64,000 nucleotides of DNA from Fidelibacterota bacterium (GCA_947472795.1 CANJBL010000006.1:1-64000); one strand, 5' to 3'; positions 1-7,400 are shown, counted from the first letter of the stretch. Numbers and translations are program-made. The notes: generated by a model not told the origin, from the letters alone.

Positions 1-85
1 CAACCTGCCGGCCCTGTGCCATCAACACATCGACCTGCCGTAACTTCGCAACAATCTCTTCAGCTGTATGCCGCTTCCTTGCCAT
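1..85 (-). CDS. IS3-family transposase OrfA, N-terminal part
   Basis: Partial gene running off the left edge. Translation from the ATG at 85 begins MARKRHTAEEIVAKLRQVDV, the typical basic N-terminus of IS3-family OrfA, which carries a helix-turn-helix that binds the element's ends. OrfA is normally about 90-100 residues and is joined to OrfB by a programmed frameshift; only 28 codons are visible here. GGAGG lies about ten bases upstream of the ATG and supports the start. Whether the element is intact cannot be judged from this window. Confidence 0.75.
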   Translation of the reverse strand, partial: MARKRHTAEEIVAKLRQVDVLMAQGRQV

Positions 86-147
86 TGGTCCTATCCTCCG
101 GGTCAAAATCATACTTCAGGGAGGACCACTTCAAAGGGGGCAGATCA
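1..147 (-). mobile_element. IS3-family insertion sequence, one end
   Basis: The element enters from the left edge and ends near 147. Read on the minus strand, its terminus is TGATCTGCCCCC (136-147), a TG-initiated end of the type seen in IS3/IS407-group elements, followed by a short untranslated stretch and the start of orfA at 85. Only the 5' end of the element is in the window, so the opposite inverted repeat, the orfB frame and the target duplication cannot be examined. Family assignment rests on the OrfA N-terminus and on the terminal sequence as remembered for this group. Confidence 0.7.
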
Positions 148-689
148 GCCGTGTTGCGGAACGTCCTCGGACCCATACCAAGGAATTAAGCGATGCCTTA
201 AAGGCGGCTATTCCTGGGTTGAGCGATGCAGAGCGCGCGGAGCTTTCTGCCTATTCAGATGCGAGAGGCGCCTTTCTTCTCGATGCGCGGACGTTGCCGA
301 TCTTTTTCAAGATCAGCCAAGTTTGTGCGCCAGTGGGCCCTTTTGTCGCGCTCTTCACGTCTGAAAGCGGACACGCGAGCGTTGTTGAATTCGGCCCCAC
401 GATGAACGGTCCGGACGTTCGTCTTGGGGTGACGAGAGTGGCGCGATCCTATCGAGTCAGTCGCGACTCAGTCGAAGAAAAAGGTCTCATAGCCGACTTG
501 TCGCGGAAGTTCGGATTTCGGATTGATGCCGAGGCGGAAAAGCACTTTGACGATGGCGACCGCCGGGTGGGCGCGGAATTCGTACGCCAAGAAACAGGCT
601 TCATCCTGGCCTTCACTGGTCCAAATATGGACGAAGGCGCGCAGCAATTTGCCGACCAAAAGGGCTGCAGCCGAATTAAGATTGATTGA
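148..689 (+). pseudogene. Hypothetical protein, probably 5'-truncated by the IS
   Basis: The reading frame is open from the IS border (about 148) to a stop at 689. The first usable start is TTG at 219, which gives 156 residues, but residues encoded upstream of it (KELSDALKAAIPGLSDAER) look like ordinary alpha-helical protein rather than leader sequence, and no Shine-Dalgarno precedes the TTG. The simplest reading is that the IS inserted inside a longer gene and removed its start. The product is soluble-looking with no signal peptide, no membrane span and no motif I recognise. It may still be translated from the TTG. Confidence 0.5.
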
Positions 690-1102
690 CGGGACAAAAA
701 TAAGTCGTAGGCCAGCCCTTGTGTGATATACATACACATCCAATATAACTAAATATCTTATCTCCATCGGGCGCGACCTATTCTCAAGCCGCATCCGTCA
801 CCATTCTAAGCATTACACATCATCGCGGCCTCACGCTTCAGCCCAGCTGTTGGGCGAAGCTGATTTCGACTTCTATAAAACAGAATTGGCGGTATTCACC
901 AGGCAGAGGAATAGGCGCGGAAGTAACCAGTGACTTGCGATGAACGCGATAGATCGAACATTTGATCGGTCGACGGTCGTTGCGCACTGGTGGCTCGCGC
1001 CCAGCTCACCGGGGCAACCTTGACCCCGGTGAGCTTCTTCTTGTTCCTCATCCGTCTGAAGGCGCGGGCAGGTGAGAACCAAAAACTAAAGCGGGAGAAA
1101 AT
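690..1102. other. Intergenic region with a strong hairpin
   Basis: No convincing gene. It holds an AT-rich stretch around 720-770 and the perfect inverted repeat at 1004-1034 described separately. The last bases before the next gene carry a good ribosome binding site (GGGAGA, 1091-1096). Confidence 0.6.
1004..1034 (+). terminator. Hairpin with pyrimidine tail, terminator or attenuator
   Basis: Perfect 11-bp arms GCTCACCGGGG (1004-1014) and CCCCGGTGAGC (1024-1034) enclose a 9-nt loop, followed by TTCTTCTTGTT on the plus strand. The minus-strand side has no T-rich tail. It lies 68 nt upstream of the 1103 gene and more than 300 nt past the previous stop. It could therefore attenuate the 1103-carD transcript as easily as end the upstream one. 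Confidence 0.6.
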
Positions 1103-1363
1103 ATGACTCGCACAACCGCTAAGTCCGTCACCTTCACGCGCCCCTTCCTGGTGAGTGGCTTTGAGGGCCACCAGCCTGCGGGAACTTATACGGTGGAAAC
1201 CGATGAGGAGTTGATTGAGGGGATCTCATTCCTGGCCTATCACCGGACAGGCATGAGGATACATTTGCTGCCAAGCCTGTCTCGCCCCGGCATCACGGAA
1301 ATCGTGACACTTGATCCTGCCGATCTCGATACAGCACTCATGGATAATTTAGATGAAAGATAA
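1103..1363 (+). CDS. Conserved small hypothetical protein
   Basis: An 86-residue protein with a clear Shine-Dalgarno and ATG. I recognise the type: short alphaproteobacterial proteins with a beta-strand-rich sequence, the phrase QPAGTYTVETDEELIEGISF and a C-terminal acidic helix. I know no function for them. There is no signal peptide or membrane span, so it is presumably cytosolic. Its 3' end overlaps the start of the carD gene by 11 bp, so the two are very likely translated from one mRNA. Confidence 0.7.
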   Translation: MTRTTAKSVTFTRPFLVSGFEGHQPAGTYTVETDEELIEGISFLAYHRTGMRIHLLPSLSRPGITEIVTLDPADLDTALMDNLDER

Positions 1364-1904
1364 TGTCGGAATATCACACGCAGAAGGCCACGGGAGACCC
1401 GCGCGCCGCTCTGGGAACGTGCAGTTCATTGTCGGTGATCACGTGGTCTATCCGGGCCACGGCGTCGGCACGGTCACCAGCATAGAGACCCTTCGCGTCG
1501 GTGAACATGACCTGAGCCTATTTGCCATCAGCTTCGCGCAAGATCGCATGACGTTGCGTGTGCCCATGCAAAAAGTCGAGTCCTCCGGGCTGCGGCGCCT
1601 TTCCACGCGCCGGGTCATGGAAGGGGCTTTGGCAAAGCTGAAGGAACCGGCAGTTAGATCCAGCGCCTTGTGGAATCGCCGATCTATGGAGTGCGCTGCC
1701 AAAATAAATTCAGGAGATCCTTGCCTCATCGCGGAGGTTGTACGCGATCTCCATAGCGTCAGCGCTGGGCGCGAACCGTCACATAGCCAACGCGTACTCT
1801 ACGAGCAGGCGCTTGGCCGTTTAGTTCAGGAAGTCGCTGCAATTGAGAACTCCCAGATCGAGGAAGCGACAGCGAAATTGGAACTCATGCTCAATGCCGC
1901 ATAG
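1353..1904 (+). CDS. CarD/CdnL-type transcription regulator
   Basis: A 183-residue CarD_CdnL_TRCF-family protein. Proteins of this family bind the RNA polymerase beta lobe and stabilise open promoter complexes. After about 23 variable residues comes the Tudor-like polymerase-binding domain (residues 25-75, with GDHVVYPGHGVGTV at 28-41 and RMTLRVPMQKV at 65-75). A helical DNA-binding part follows, with Trp107 in LWNRRSMECAAKINSGD, typical of the family. The unusual N-terminal tail and the position beside an IS and a small hypothetical gene suggest an accessory paralogue rather than the housekeeping copy, but I cannot see the rest of the genome. The start overlaps the preceding gene by 11 bp. 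Confidence 0.88.
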   Translation: MKDNVGISHAEGHGRPARRSGNVQFIVGDHVVYPGHGVGTVTSIETLRVGEHDLSLFAISFAQDRMTLRVPMQKVESSGLRRLSTRRVMEGALAKLKEPAVRSSALWNRRSMECAAKINSGDPCLIAEVVRDLHSVSAGREPSHSQRVLYEQALGRLVQEVAAIENSQIEEATAKLELMLNAA

Positions 1905-2139
1905 TGGGCCTCCCGGGCATACGGGCAAAGCAGACATCAAGGGCGGCGGCGTATCAACACGTTGCCGAGCCTGCCAGCTTCAATTGTGCAAGAGTCGGCG
2001 GGAGCCGCCGCATGCCGCGCTGGAGGAAACGTCGCGCGATGAAATGATGCACTTTGTGCGTTATGAGTGCAAATCCTGCGGCACAAAACTTATTTGCTCT
2101 CAGGATTTTGGTGTTTCGGGCTGGGCGGTCGTCCGCTGA
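1894..2139 (+). CDS. Putative small zinc-ribbon protein
   Basis: An 81-residue frame whose ATG at 1894 overlaps the last 11 bases of carD. It contains two CxxC pairs (CRAC and CKSC) about 32 residues apart, the spacing of a small zinc ribbon, and ends FGVSGWAVVR, a tail I associate with short conserved zinc-ribbon proteins of alphaproteobacteria. No Shine-Dalgarno is visible at 1894, so translation would depend on coupling to carD. A later start at the ATGs near 2042 would lose the first CxxC. Function unknown; the pairing with carD suggests a nucleic-acid-related role, which is inference only. Confidence 0.5.
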   Translation: MPHSGPPGHTGKADIKGGGVSTRCRACQLQLCKSRREPPHAALEETSRDEMMHFVRYECKSCGTKLICSQDFGVSGWAVVR

Positions 2140-2171
2140 GCCGTTCGCGATAGAGAGCCAGGTGGCACCGC

Positions 2172-2363
2172 TCAATTGTCTGAGACGCGGCCGTTGCGGA
2201 AGTGTCGTGCTTCCTCCGACGGACTAGCTCTGATGACGCAGTGAAAAGGTTTCATCGAAGAATGTTCTGAAGCAAGGAGGGTGGCGCTGGAAAGACTCCC
2301 GGCATCGCTCACAAACTCCGCCTGACCTCGCGGGAATATTTTATAGACGGAATACATGAGCAT
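2172..2363 (-). CDS. Small hypothetical protein
   Basis: A 63-residue frame on the minus strand starting at the ATG at 2363, preceded by AAGGTGAT at a good distance. A longer frame back to 2438 exists, but its upstream part looks like random low-quality sequence. The product is soluble-looking with an N-terminal MYSVYKIFPRGQ stretch. I recognise no domain. It is convergent with the zinc-ribbon frame. It could be a chance frame. Confidence 0.35.
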   Translation of the reverse strand: MLMYSVYKIFPRGQAEFVSDAGSLSSATLLASEHSSMKPFHCVIRASPSEEARHFRNGRVSDN

Positions 2364-2549
2364 TTGATCACCTTGTAACCACTGTTTGGGCCGCTTGCCT
2401 TTGGTGGAATAATCACACTGCGCCGCTGGACGAGGCATTGCGGTTCCCGCCAGGCGTGAAGCGGGTCCGAAATGCGTCGTGGTCGCCTTTGTCGCTCAAT
2501 GAGATCAGGTGTTTTTGTCGCTCATTGTCTCTGCCGACGGAAATCGCGC

Positions 2550-2822
2550 TTACTGATTGGCAGCAATTTGATCTTCGGCAACCACGAATTCCAATCCACT
2601 CGTGATGTTCTTAATTCGATATTGAAGCCCGGAGCCTTCGCCAGGGAGCGTTCGTGTTATTTCGAACTCTGAACCGCTTATGCCGGCCCTGCGCTCCTTG
2701 GAGCGCGGATCGGTGGCGGCGCCTAACAAGGTCACGTAGGTGCCAATAGTGTGTTTGTGCAGCTTTGCTGGGCGTTTTTCAACGCGCGCACTGGGGTAAC
2801 TTCTTACAAGCCGGTTTTCCAT
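2550..2822 (-). CDS. Hypothetical protein downstream of infA
   Basis: A 90-residue soluble protein, basic at the N-terminus, whose second half (SEFEITRTLPGEGSGLQYRI) is predicted beta-rich. It starts 12 bp after the infA stop on the same strand, so it is almost certainly co-transcribed with infA and probably with cspA upstream. I do not recognise the family. The context suggests a small cold- or stress-linked protein acting on translation or RNA, but the sequence itself does not show this. Confidence 0.6.
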   Translation of the reverse strand: MENRLVRSYPSARVEKRPAKLHKHTIGTYVTLLGAATDPRSKERRAGISGSEFEITRTLPGEGSGLQYRIKNITSGLEFVVAEDQIAANQ

Positions 2823-2834
2823 AAAGACTCCTTC

Positions 2835-3104
2835 TTATCGGCGCTTAACAAATGGGCGTGGGCTGCGCGCCAAATGCACGGCGGCTGCGTTGTGGCGATA
2901 AATGAGACGACCCTTCTCGAGATCATAGAGCGACATTTCGATCGTCACGCGATCACCTACAATGGTGCGAATGCGGCTTTTTTTCATACGCCCGGCGGTA
3001 TAGGCGATGATGAGGTGGTCATTGCTCAGGCGGACGCGGTAGCGCGCTTCCGGCAGGACTTCGGTTATGACGCCCTCAAACTCCAGTAGCTCTTCCTTGG
3101 CCAT
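2835..3104 (-). CDS. infA: Translation initiation factor IF-1, extended form
   Basis: An 89-residue S1/OB-fold protein beginning [18 protein letters not shown], the standard start of proteobacterial IF-1, with the conserved [13 protein letters not shown] and [16 protein letters not shown] segments. IF-1 occupies the ribosomal A site during initiation. Normal IF-1 is about 72 residues; this one carries roughly 17 extra basic residues after the usual end. Two tandem ATGs follow GGAGG; I chose the second (3104) because family members start MAKEE and the spacing is better. The extension and the neighbouring cold-shock gene suggest a second, specialised infA copy. Confidence 0.9.
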   Translation of the reverse strand: MAKEELLEFEGVITEVLPEARYRVRLSNDHLIIAYTAGRMKKSRIRTIVGDRVTIEMSLYDLEKGRLIYRHNAAAVHLARSPRPFVKRR

Positions 3105-3202
3105 CATGCCTCCATAGGCACGGACGCCACCTGATGGTCAGAAGGCATATATGCGGTGTTAAAAACGAAAGGGACGGCCTACGCCGCCCTATTTCTGGAT
3201 CT

Positions 3203-3406
3203 CTAAAGGGCTTTAAGATTGCCAGCGGACGTTTTGCCGCGCTCACTTTGAAGGTCGTAGCTGACTTTCTGACCCTCACTCAGCATGCGCAAGCCCGCGA
3301 GTTCCACTGCCGTCTTATGGACAAAGACGTCCTTTGAACCATCTTCCGGTTGGATAAATCCGAACCCTTTGTGATCGTTGAACCACTTCACCGTGCCGTT
3401 TGACAT
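3203..3406 (-). CDS. CspA-family cold-shock protein
   Basis: A 67-residue cold-shock domain protein: one OB fold with RNP1-like KGFGFI (residues 13-18) and RNP2-like DVFVH (26-30), which bind single-stranded RNA and DNA. It starts MSNGTVKWFNDH at the ATG at 3406. The frame stays open far upstream, but that part has no similarity to the family and overlaps a divergent gene. It is followed 95 bp later by infA on the same strand. The 264 bp between its start and the NYN gene presumably hold divergent promoters and a long 5' leader, as is common for csp genes. I saw no clear cold box. Confidence 0.92.
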   Translation of the reverse strand: MSNGTVKWFNDHKGFGFIQPEDGSKDVFVHKTAVELAGLRMLSEGQKVSYDLQSERGKTSAGNLKAL

Positions 3407-3670
3407 GTCTTCCCAGCCCTGCTTTGTCCAAAAAAGGAAAAGTTCCGCGTGCGCATCGCGCAAGCGGATCAAATCGAAACAGGATGGGACCGGGCCGGGC
3501 TCTCTAATCGCGAGTGCGAGACGGGGAAGCGACCTATGACGAGCCGATAGAAACAATATAGAGTATAGGGTGAAATTAAGCAAACACCGCATAGTTGCGG
3601 CAAAAGTATCCATGATTGCAATGCGCTCATGACAGCGCCGCACCATCTCAATAAAGCAGAAGTGACCCTG

Positions 3671-4492
3671 ATGAGCGTTGAAGGCAATTTGGCCCTGTTT
3701 TGTGATTTCGAAAATATCGCCATAGGCGTTCGCGACGCAAAAGCCACAAAGTTCGATATCCGGCTCATCCTCGAACGTTTGTTGCTCAAGGGCAGCATCG
3801 TCGTCAAAAAAGCCTACAGCGATTGGGATCGCTATAAGGACTTTAAGCCGCAGATGCACGGCGCCGCGTTTGAACTTATCGAAATTCCCCATGTCAGACA
3901 GTCGGGAAAAAACTCCGCAGACATTCGCATGGTCGTTGACGCCTTGGACCTTTGCTACACCAAGGCGCACATCGGCACGTTTGTCATCATTTCAGGGGAT
4001 TCCGACTTTTCGCCACTGGTGAGCAAACTACGGGAAAATGCCAAAACAGTGATCGGCGTCGGTGTAAGAAATTCGACATCCGAGTTGCTGGTGAGCAACT
4101 GTGACGAATTCATATTCTATGATGATTTGATAGCCTTGCCGGCGCTCCCTCGAAAACGCACCAAGACGCGTCAGACATCCACACGGACTTCTGGCGCGAA
4201 ATCCGCTGGCGAGACTGGCGACCAAAAACCAGACAAGCTTCAAGAGGCCATAGACCTCGTGCTTGAAACTGCCGAGGCTCTGTACGCGGAGCGCGGCGAC
4301 CGCGCAAAACTTTGGGGGTCCATGGTCAAACAAACCTTGCAGCGCCGACGACCGCAGTTCAACGAAGCGGCGTATGGATGCAGGTCTTTCAATGACCTCC
4401 TCGATGAAGCTGCCACGCGCGGCCAACTTGAATTGGAGCGAGACGAAAAATCCGGCGGCTATGTCATTCGCAAGATTTTGCGTCTGACTTGA
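3671..4492 (+). CDS. NYN-domain RNase-like protein with OST-HTH
   Basis: A 273-residue LabA/DUF88-type protein. The N-terminal NYN (PIN-like) nuclease domain (residues 6-150) shows the expected acidic motifs: CDFEN (11-15), SADIRMVVDAL (82-92) and ISGDSDFSPL (107-116). A basic linker (155-185) leads to a C-terminal OST-HTH/LOTUS-like domain (about 195-265, ending SGGYVIRKIL). NYN proteins cleave RNA in a metal-dependent way and LOTUS domains bind RNA, so a cytosolic RNA-processing role is likely. Another ATG at 3629 would add 14 residues that family members lack. It is divergent from cspA. Confidence 0.88.
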   Translation: MSVEGNLALFCDFENIAIGVRDAKATKFDIRLILERLLLKGSIVVKKAYSDWDRYKDFKPQMHGAAFELIEIPHVRQSGKNSADIRMVVDALDLCYTKAHIGTFVIISGDSDFSPLVSKLRENAKTVIGVGVRNSTSELLVSNCDEFIFYDDLIALPALPRKRTKTRQTSTRTSGAKSAGETGDQKPDKLQEAIDLVLETAEALYAERGDRAKLWGSMVKQTLQRRRPQFNEAAYGCRSFNDLLDEAATRGQLELERDEKSGGYVIRKILRLT

Positions 4493-4539
4493 AGTCGAAG
4501 TGTTGGAGCACTGATCCGCTAAACTTTAGAGGAGTCTCA

Positions 4540-4704
4540 ATGACGCTGTCCAAGAAGATGCGCGCTGAAGTTATTGAGGGCGGAAGCAGAAATAGGGAAG
4601 AGCCGTATTTGAAAATACGACGGCGCCAAGAGGCAGAGAACTATATTAAGACCGAGCGTCTGCGCGCGCTGCGACTGGGAAAAGAAGTGGTTGAGCGCGA
4701 CTGA
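4540..4704 (+). CDS. Small hypothetical basic protein
   Basis: A 54-residue protein starting at the ATG at 4540 with GAGG seven bases upstream. It is highly charged and predicted helical (KKMRAEVIEGGSRNREEPYL, then Arg/Glu-rich), with no signal or membrane span. It follows the NYN gene by 47 bp and is probably co-transcribed with it. It ends just before the bidirectional hairpin at 4793. Family unknown. Confidence 0.55.
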   Translation: MTLSKKMRAEVIEGGSRNREEPYLKIRRRQEAENYIKTERLRALRLGKEVVERD

Positions 4705-4792
4705 TATTTGCGCCAGCAACGTTAACTTTTAGACCGGCTGCTCGCGAGGCCATGAGCTGCGTTTGCAGGGATGAACTTCTCAGGAGTGCAAA

Positions 4793-4822
4793 CACCCATG
4801 GGCATGTTATCGCCCATGGGTG
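4793..4822. terminator. Bidirectional terminator-like hairpin
   Basis: Perfect 11-bp arms CACCCATGGGC (4793-4803) and GCCCATGGGTG (4812-4822) with an 8-nt loop, followed by GGTTTTT at 4831 on the plus strand. It lies between convergent genes ending at 4704 and 4856. Confidence 0.75.
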
Positions 4823-4855
4823 CTGAAACGGTTTTTATCACTTCATGACGTAGAT

Positions 4856-5491
4856 TTAGCGGTAGAGCGACCGCTCGGCTTCAATCTGTGCTGCGGTATA
4901 AGCCGGGGCTTTGGCGTCGAAAGATGTCCAATCTTTCTCGGCATAGGCGGCACGGCGGGCTGCGGGATCGACGGCATTAAACTGCCTGAGAATTTGCTCG
5001 ACCTTGGCAATTTCTTTATCAGATGCCTTCACGGAGACAAGTGCTGCGCCGCGACGAATAGCTTCCGCATAAAACTCAGCATCATCCTTGCTGACTTCAT
5101 ATTCTGTCAGCCTGCCGACGATACCACCGGTCGCTGCTCCCGCCGTCGCGCCAACAGCGGCACCTGCGGCGGTCGCAATCAACCAGCCAGCAGCTACGAC
5201 AGGCCCCACGCCTGGAATGGCGAGCATGCCGAGGCCCGCAAGCAGGCCAACGCCGCCGCCAGCGACCGCGCCCGCTGCCGCACCGCCGCCGGCGCCCTTT
5301 GCACCGGCATTCTTTTCCGTGGGATCCTCGACTTTGTCTGTGTCGATCTTCTTCATCGGATCATTCTTATTGTCGACGTTATTGGCCACAATGCTGATGT
5401 CGTTGTGGGAAATACCGGCGTTTTCAAGAGCGTTGATAGCCGACACGGCGTCGCTGTAGCTGTCATAGAGCTTGTTTACGATATTCGACAT
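4856..5491 (-). CDS. YflT-like general stress protein with glycine zipper
   Basis: A 211-residue protein. The N-terminal part (MSNIVNKLYDSYSDAVSAIN, with ALENAGISHNDISIVAN next) matches the general-stress YflT-type domain. The middle (about 70-125) is a Gly/Ala-rich glycine-zipper segment with two likely membrane-inserting stretches (GVGLLAGLGMLAIPGVGPVV and a following Ala/Gly helix). A helical C-terminal region follows. Such proteins are typically induced by heat, osmotic or oxidative stress; their biochemical role is unknown. A GTG at 5503 gives four more residues; the ATG at 5491 is preferred. It lies 36 bp after the PepSY-like gene on the same strand, so probably one operon. Confidence 0.8.
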   Translation of the reverse strand: MSNIVNKLYDSYSDAVSAINALENAGISHNDISIVANNVDNKNDPMKKIDTDKVEDPTEKNAGAKGAGGGAAAGAVAGGGVGLLAGLGMLAIPGVGPVVAAGWLIATAAGAAVGATAGAATGGIVGRLTEYEVSKDDAEFYAEAIRRGAALVSVKASDKEIAKVEQILRQFNAVDPAARRAAYAEKDWTSFDAKAPAYTAAQIEAERSLYR

Positions 5492-5527
5492 TTGATTCAC
5501 CACGAAATGGGTTGAGGACTGATAAGA

Positions 5528-5851
5528 TTAGTTGGCGGTGATGTTGCCTTGATAATCCACAGCCACATTCACGGACTTGCCGGCCATTATGGCCTTGCCA
5601 CGCCAGACGGATTGGTCGTCCTTCATTAAGCTCGAGACTTCGGTGTAGCCGTTGTCTTGCAAGCGTTTTGTCACCTGGTCTTTCGTGAAGCTGTTCTTTC
5701 CCGCGACGGGTGCAGCAGTTGTTTTGCTAACGTCACTTGGGCGAGCCACCGCTGCCGGTGTATCGGTGGTGCGCGGAGCATTGTTGGATTGGGCAATCGC
5801 AGTGGACGCAATTAGCGTCAATGCGGCGCCTGCACAGGCGGCTACTTTCAT
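5528..5851 (-). CDS. Secreted PepSY-like protein
   Basis: A 107-residue protein with a Sec signal peptide (MKVAACAGAALTLIASTAIA, cleavage near residue 20), a Thr/Pro/Ala-rich linker to about residue 50, and one small C-terminal domain (SFTKDQVTKRLQDNGYTEV, ending VAVDYQGNI). The C-terminal domain has the helix-then-hairpin pattern of PepSY-type domains, which are often found in periplasmic inhibitors or binding proteins. AAGGAAT stands before the ATG. It is the first gene of a likely two-gene stress operon. Confidence 0.7.
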   Translation of the reverse strand: MKVAACAGAALTLIASTAIAQSNNAPRTTDTPAAVARPSDVSKTTAAPVAGKNSFTKDQVTKRLQDNGYTEVSSLMKDDQSVWRGKAIMAGKSVNVAVDYQGNITAN

Positions 5852-5949
5852 GATCTATTCCTTATAAAAGTGAGGCGAGAGTCGGAGGCAGCGACCCTGC
5901 GTGAGTGCGTGCCCGTTAAGGCAACGCGGCATTATCTGAAATGGCTCAA

Positions 5950-6441
5950 CTATTTCTCGGACTTAATGTTTGCCGGATGGCGCGCGCGGATCACACGTTG
6001 CAATGGGAAAGTCGACACCGCCATATCCGCAAAGGTTTCAGGAGTTCCTGCACCGCCTCCAACGCTATTGTGCCGAGCGCAGGAGTTGCGGGGGATGATG
6101 TAGAAGTGTCGGAAAAGTTTTGCCGGCCATTTTGAGACATGGTCATGAAGCTCTTTCGCTTCGTCTTCGTATTTAAAAAAGACTTCCTTACGATGCTCGA
6201 CCATGGCGTCGTCGAGAAATGCCGAAAGTGAATCCGCGACCGCTATCGTGGCGCAGAGCGTGGCGGCGAGCAGAAGCAGAGCATTTATTTCTGGTGTGTC
6301 CTTCTTCGAAATATCTAACGAATGCTCACAAGGAACTTGAGCTTTGATGGGCTGAGGCTCTTTGGCTGAAGTGCCGCAAAAATAGTCCCACCAGAACAGT
6401 CGAAGGACTTCCTCAGTGGGGGAGATTGTGAATGGTTTCAC
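5950..6441 (-). CDS. Hypothetical protein with one membrane helix
   Basis: A 163-residue frame starting at GTG (6441). It has one hydrophobic segment (INALLLLAATLCATIAVADS, about residues 52-71) and charged flanks on both sides, the second containing EHRKEVFFKYEDEAKELHDH. The last 40 residues look less protein-like and may mark a degraded end. The start is doubtful, since GGAG lies too close to the GTG. I recognise no family. It is divergent from the sigma-factor gene across 316 bp. Confidence 0.4.
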   Translation of the reverse strand: MKPFTISPTEEVLRLFWWDYFCGTSAKEPQPIKAQVPCEHSLDISKKDTPEINALLLLAATLCATIAVADSLSAFLDDAMVEHRKEVFFKYEDEAKELHDHVSKWPAKLFRHFYIIPRNSCARHNSVGGGAGTPETFADMAVSTFPLQRVIRARHPANIKSEK

Positions 6442-6757
6442 GCTCCGGTTTATTCACGGTTTAGTAGAACTCGCCCCGAAAAACTCGGCATAAGACTGAT
6501 CGAGATTTTTGGAGTTTGACAACTTTTGTTTGGATATGGCGTTGATCTATAGCTGTCAGATATGCGTCCCCCACATATCGTCCGTTCCCCCAACGGACAG
6601 GCAGCAAAAAAGCCAAGCCCGCTGCGTCCCCCCACGTAGCGGGCCAGTTTATTGACAAAAAGCGCCTCCAGGCAGGGCCCCGGGCCTTCAGAGCAATTTT
6701 GGCAACTATCTGCCTTGTCAGTCGTTAATGACATAACCGCAACATGGGGAGTGCGCT
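6442..6757. other. Intergenic region before the sigma-factor gene
   Basis: No gene seen. It contains a short dyad, GTCCGTT (6580-6586) and AACGGAC (6592-6598) around CCCCC, and two similar C-runs (GCGTCCCCC near 6565 and 6625). These may be promoter or operator elements for the divergent genes; I cannot assign them. Confidence 0.4.
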
Positions 6758-7333
6758 ATGTCGGAATTCCACAACAACTTGGTTTCACTGTTGCCGCAAT
6801 TGCGCGGCTACGCGATGACCCTCACGCGCGACCGCGCCGCATGTGATGATTTGCTCCAGGAAGCGGCTCTTAAGGCCTGGCGGGCGCAATCTCAATTTAT
6901 TGAGGGCACCAATTTCAAAGCATGGATGTATTGCATCGTGCGCAATGAATACATCTCGACGCTTCGCCGGCGAAAAAACGGCAGCGTGTCCATTGACCAG
7001 GTGCCTGAAGAACTCTTCAGCCGCGAAGGCGACCAGGATTTCAAAGTCATGGCAAAGGAAGTTATGACTGCGATGCAGTTGGTCAGCCCGGAACAGCGAG
7101 AAGTGTTAGTCCTGATCTGTATGAATGGCCTGAGCTACGAAGAAGCCGCTCAAGTCATTAAATGCACCATCGGAACCGTGAAAAGCCGCCTCTGGCGCGC
7201 TCGCGAACAAATGCAAAAGTTGCTGCTGGGTGATGAAAGAGATGACGGGAAGAGCGTGTCTGACCAGTCGGGTTCTTCAAAATCGCGCAGGCAGGTTTCC
7301 ACCGATGCTGGGATGGAACAGAGTTTGATCTAA
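6758..7333 (+). CDS. ECF-type RNA polymerase sigma factor
   Basis: A 191-residue extracytoplasmic-function sigma factor. Region 2 covers about residues 5-75 (LRGYAMTLTRDRAACDDLLQ, then the -10-recognition helix FKAWMYCIVRNEYISTLRRR). Region 4 covers about 110-160 (SPEQREVLVLICMNGLSYEE, then IGTVKSRLWRAREQM). A polar tail of about 30 residues follows. The pattern resembles the general-stress EcfG class, but no nepR, phyR or anti-sigma gene is adjacent, so the control partner is unknown. GGGGAG precedes the ATG. The nearby stress-type genes (YflT-like, CsbD-like) are plausible targets. Confidence 0.9.
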   Translation: MSEFHNNLVSLLPQLRGYAMTLTRDRAACDDLLQEAALKAWRAQSQFIEGTNFKAWMYCIVRNEYISTLRRRKNGSVSIDQVPEELFSREGDQDFKVMAKEVMTAMQLVSPEQREVLVLICMNGLSYEEAAQVIKCTIGTVKSRLWRAREQMQKLLLGDERDDGKSVSDQSGSSKSRRQVSTDAGMEQSLI

Positions 7334-7367
7334 TTTCTCTGGAAAAATACTAAGCGGTAAAAGAATA

Positions 7368-7400
7368 GGCCGCCCGCGAAAGCGGGCGGCCTTTGCTTTT
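7368..7400 (+). terminator. Rho-independent terminator
   Basis: Perfect 10-bp stem GGCCGCCCGC/GCGGGCGGCC with a GAAA tetraloop (7368-7391), followed by TTTGCTTTT. It ends the sigma-factor transcript and lies 12 bp from the end of the convergent CsbD-like gene, for which it could serve in the other direction. Confidence 0.92.

Noticed and set aside
2472-2672. 66-residue plus-strand frame near infA
   Set aside because: Overlaps the conserved minus-strand gene after infA, and its sequence is Arg/Cys/Ser-rich noise.
3407-3970. N-terminal extension of the CspA frame to 3970
   Set aside because: Family members start at MSNGTVKWF; the upstream part overlaps the NYN gene and has no similarity.
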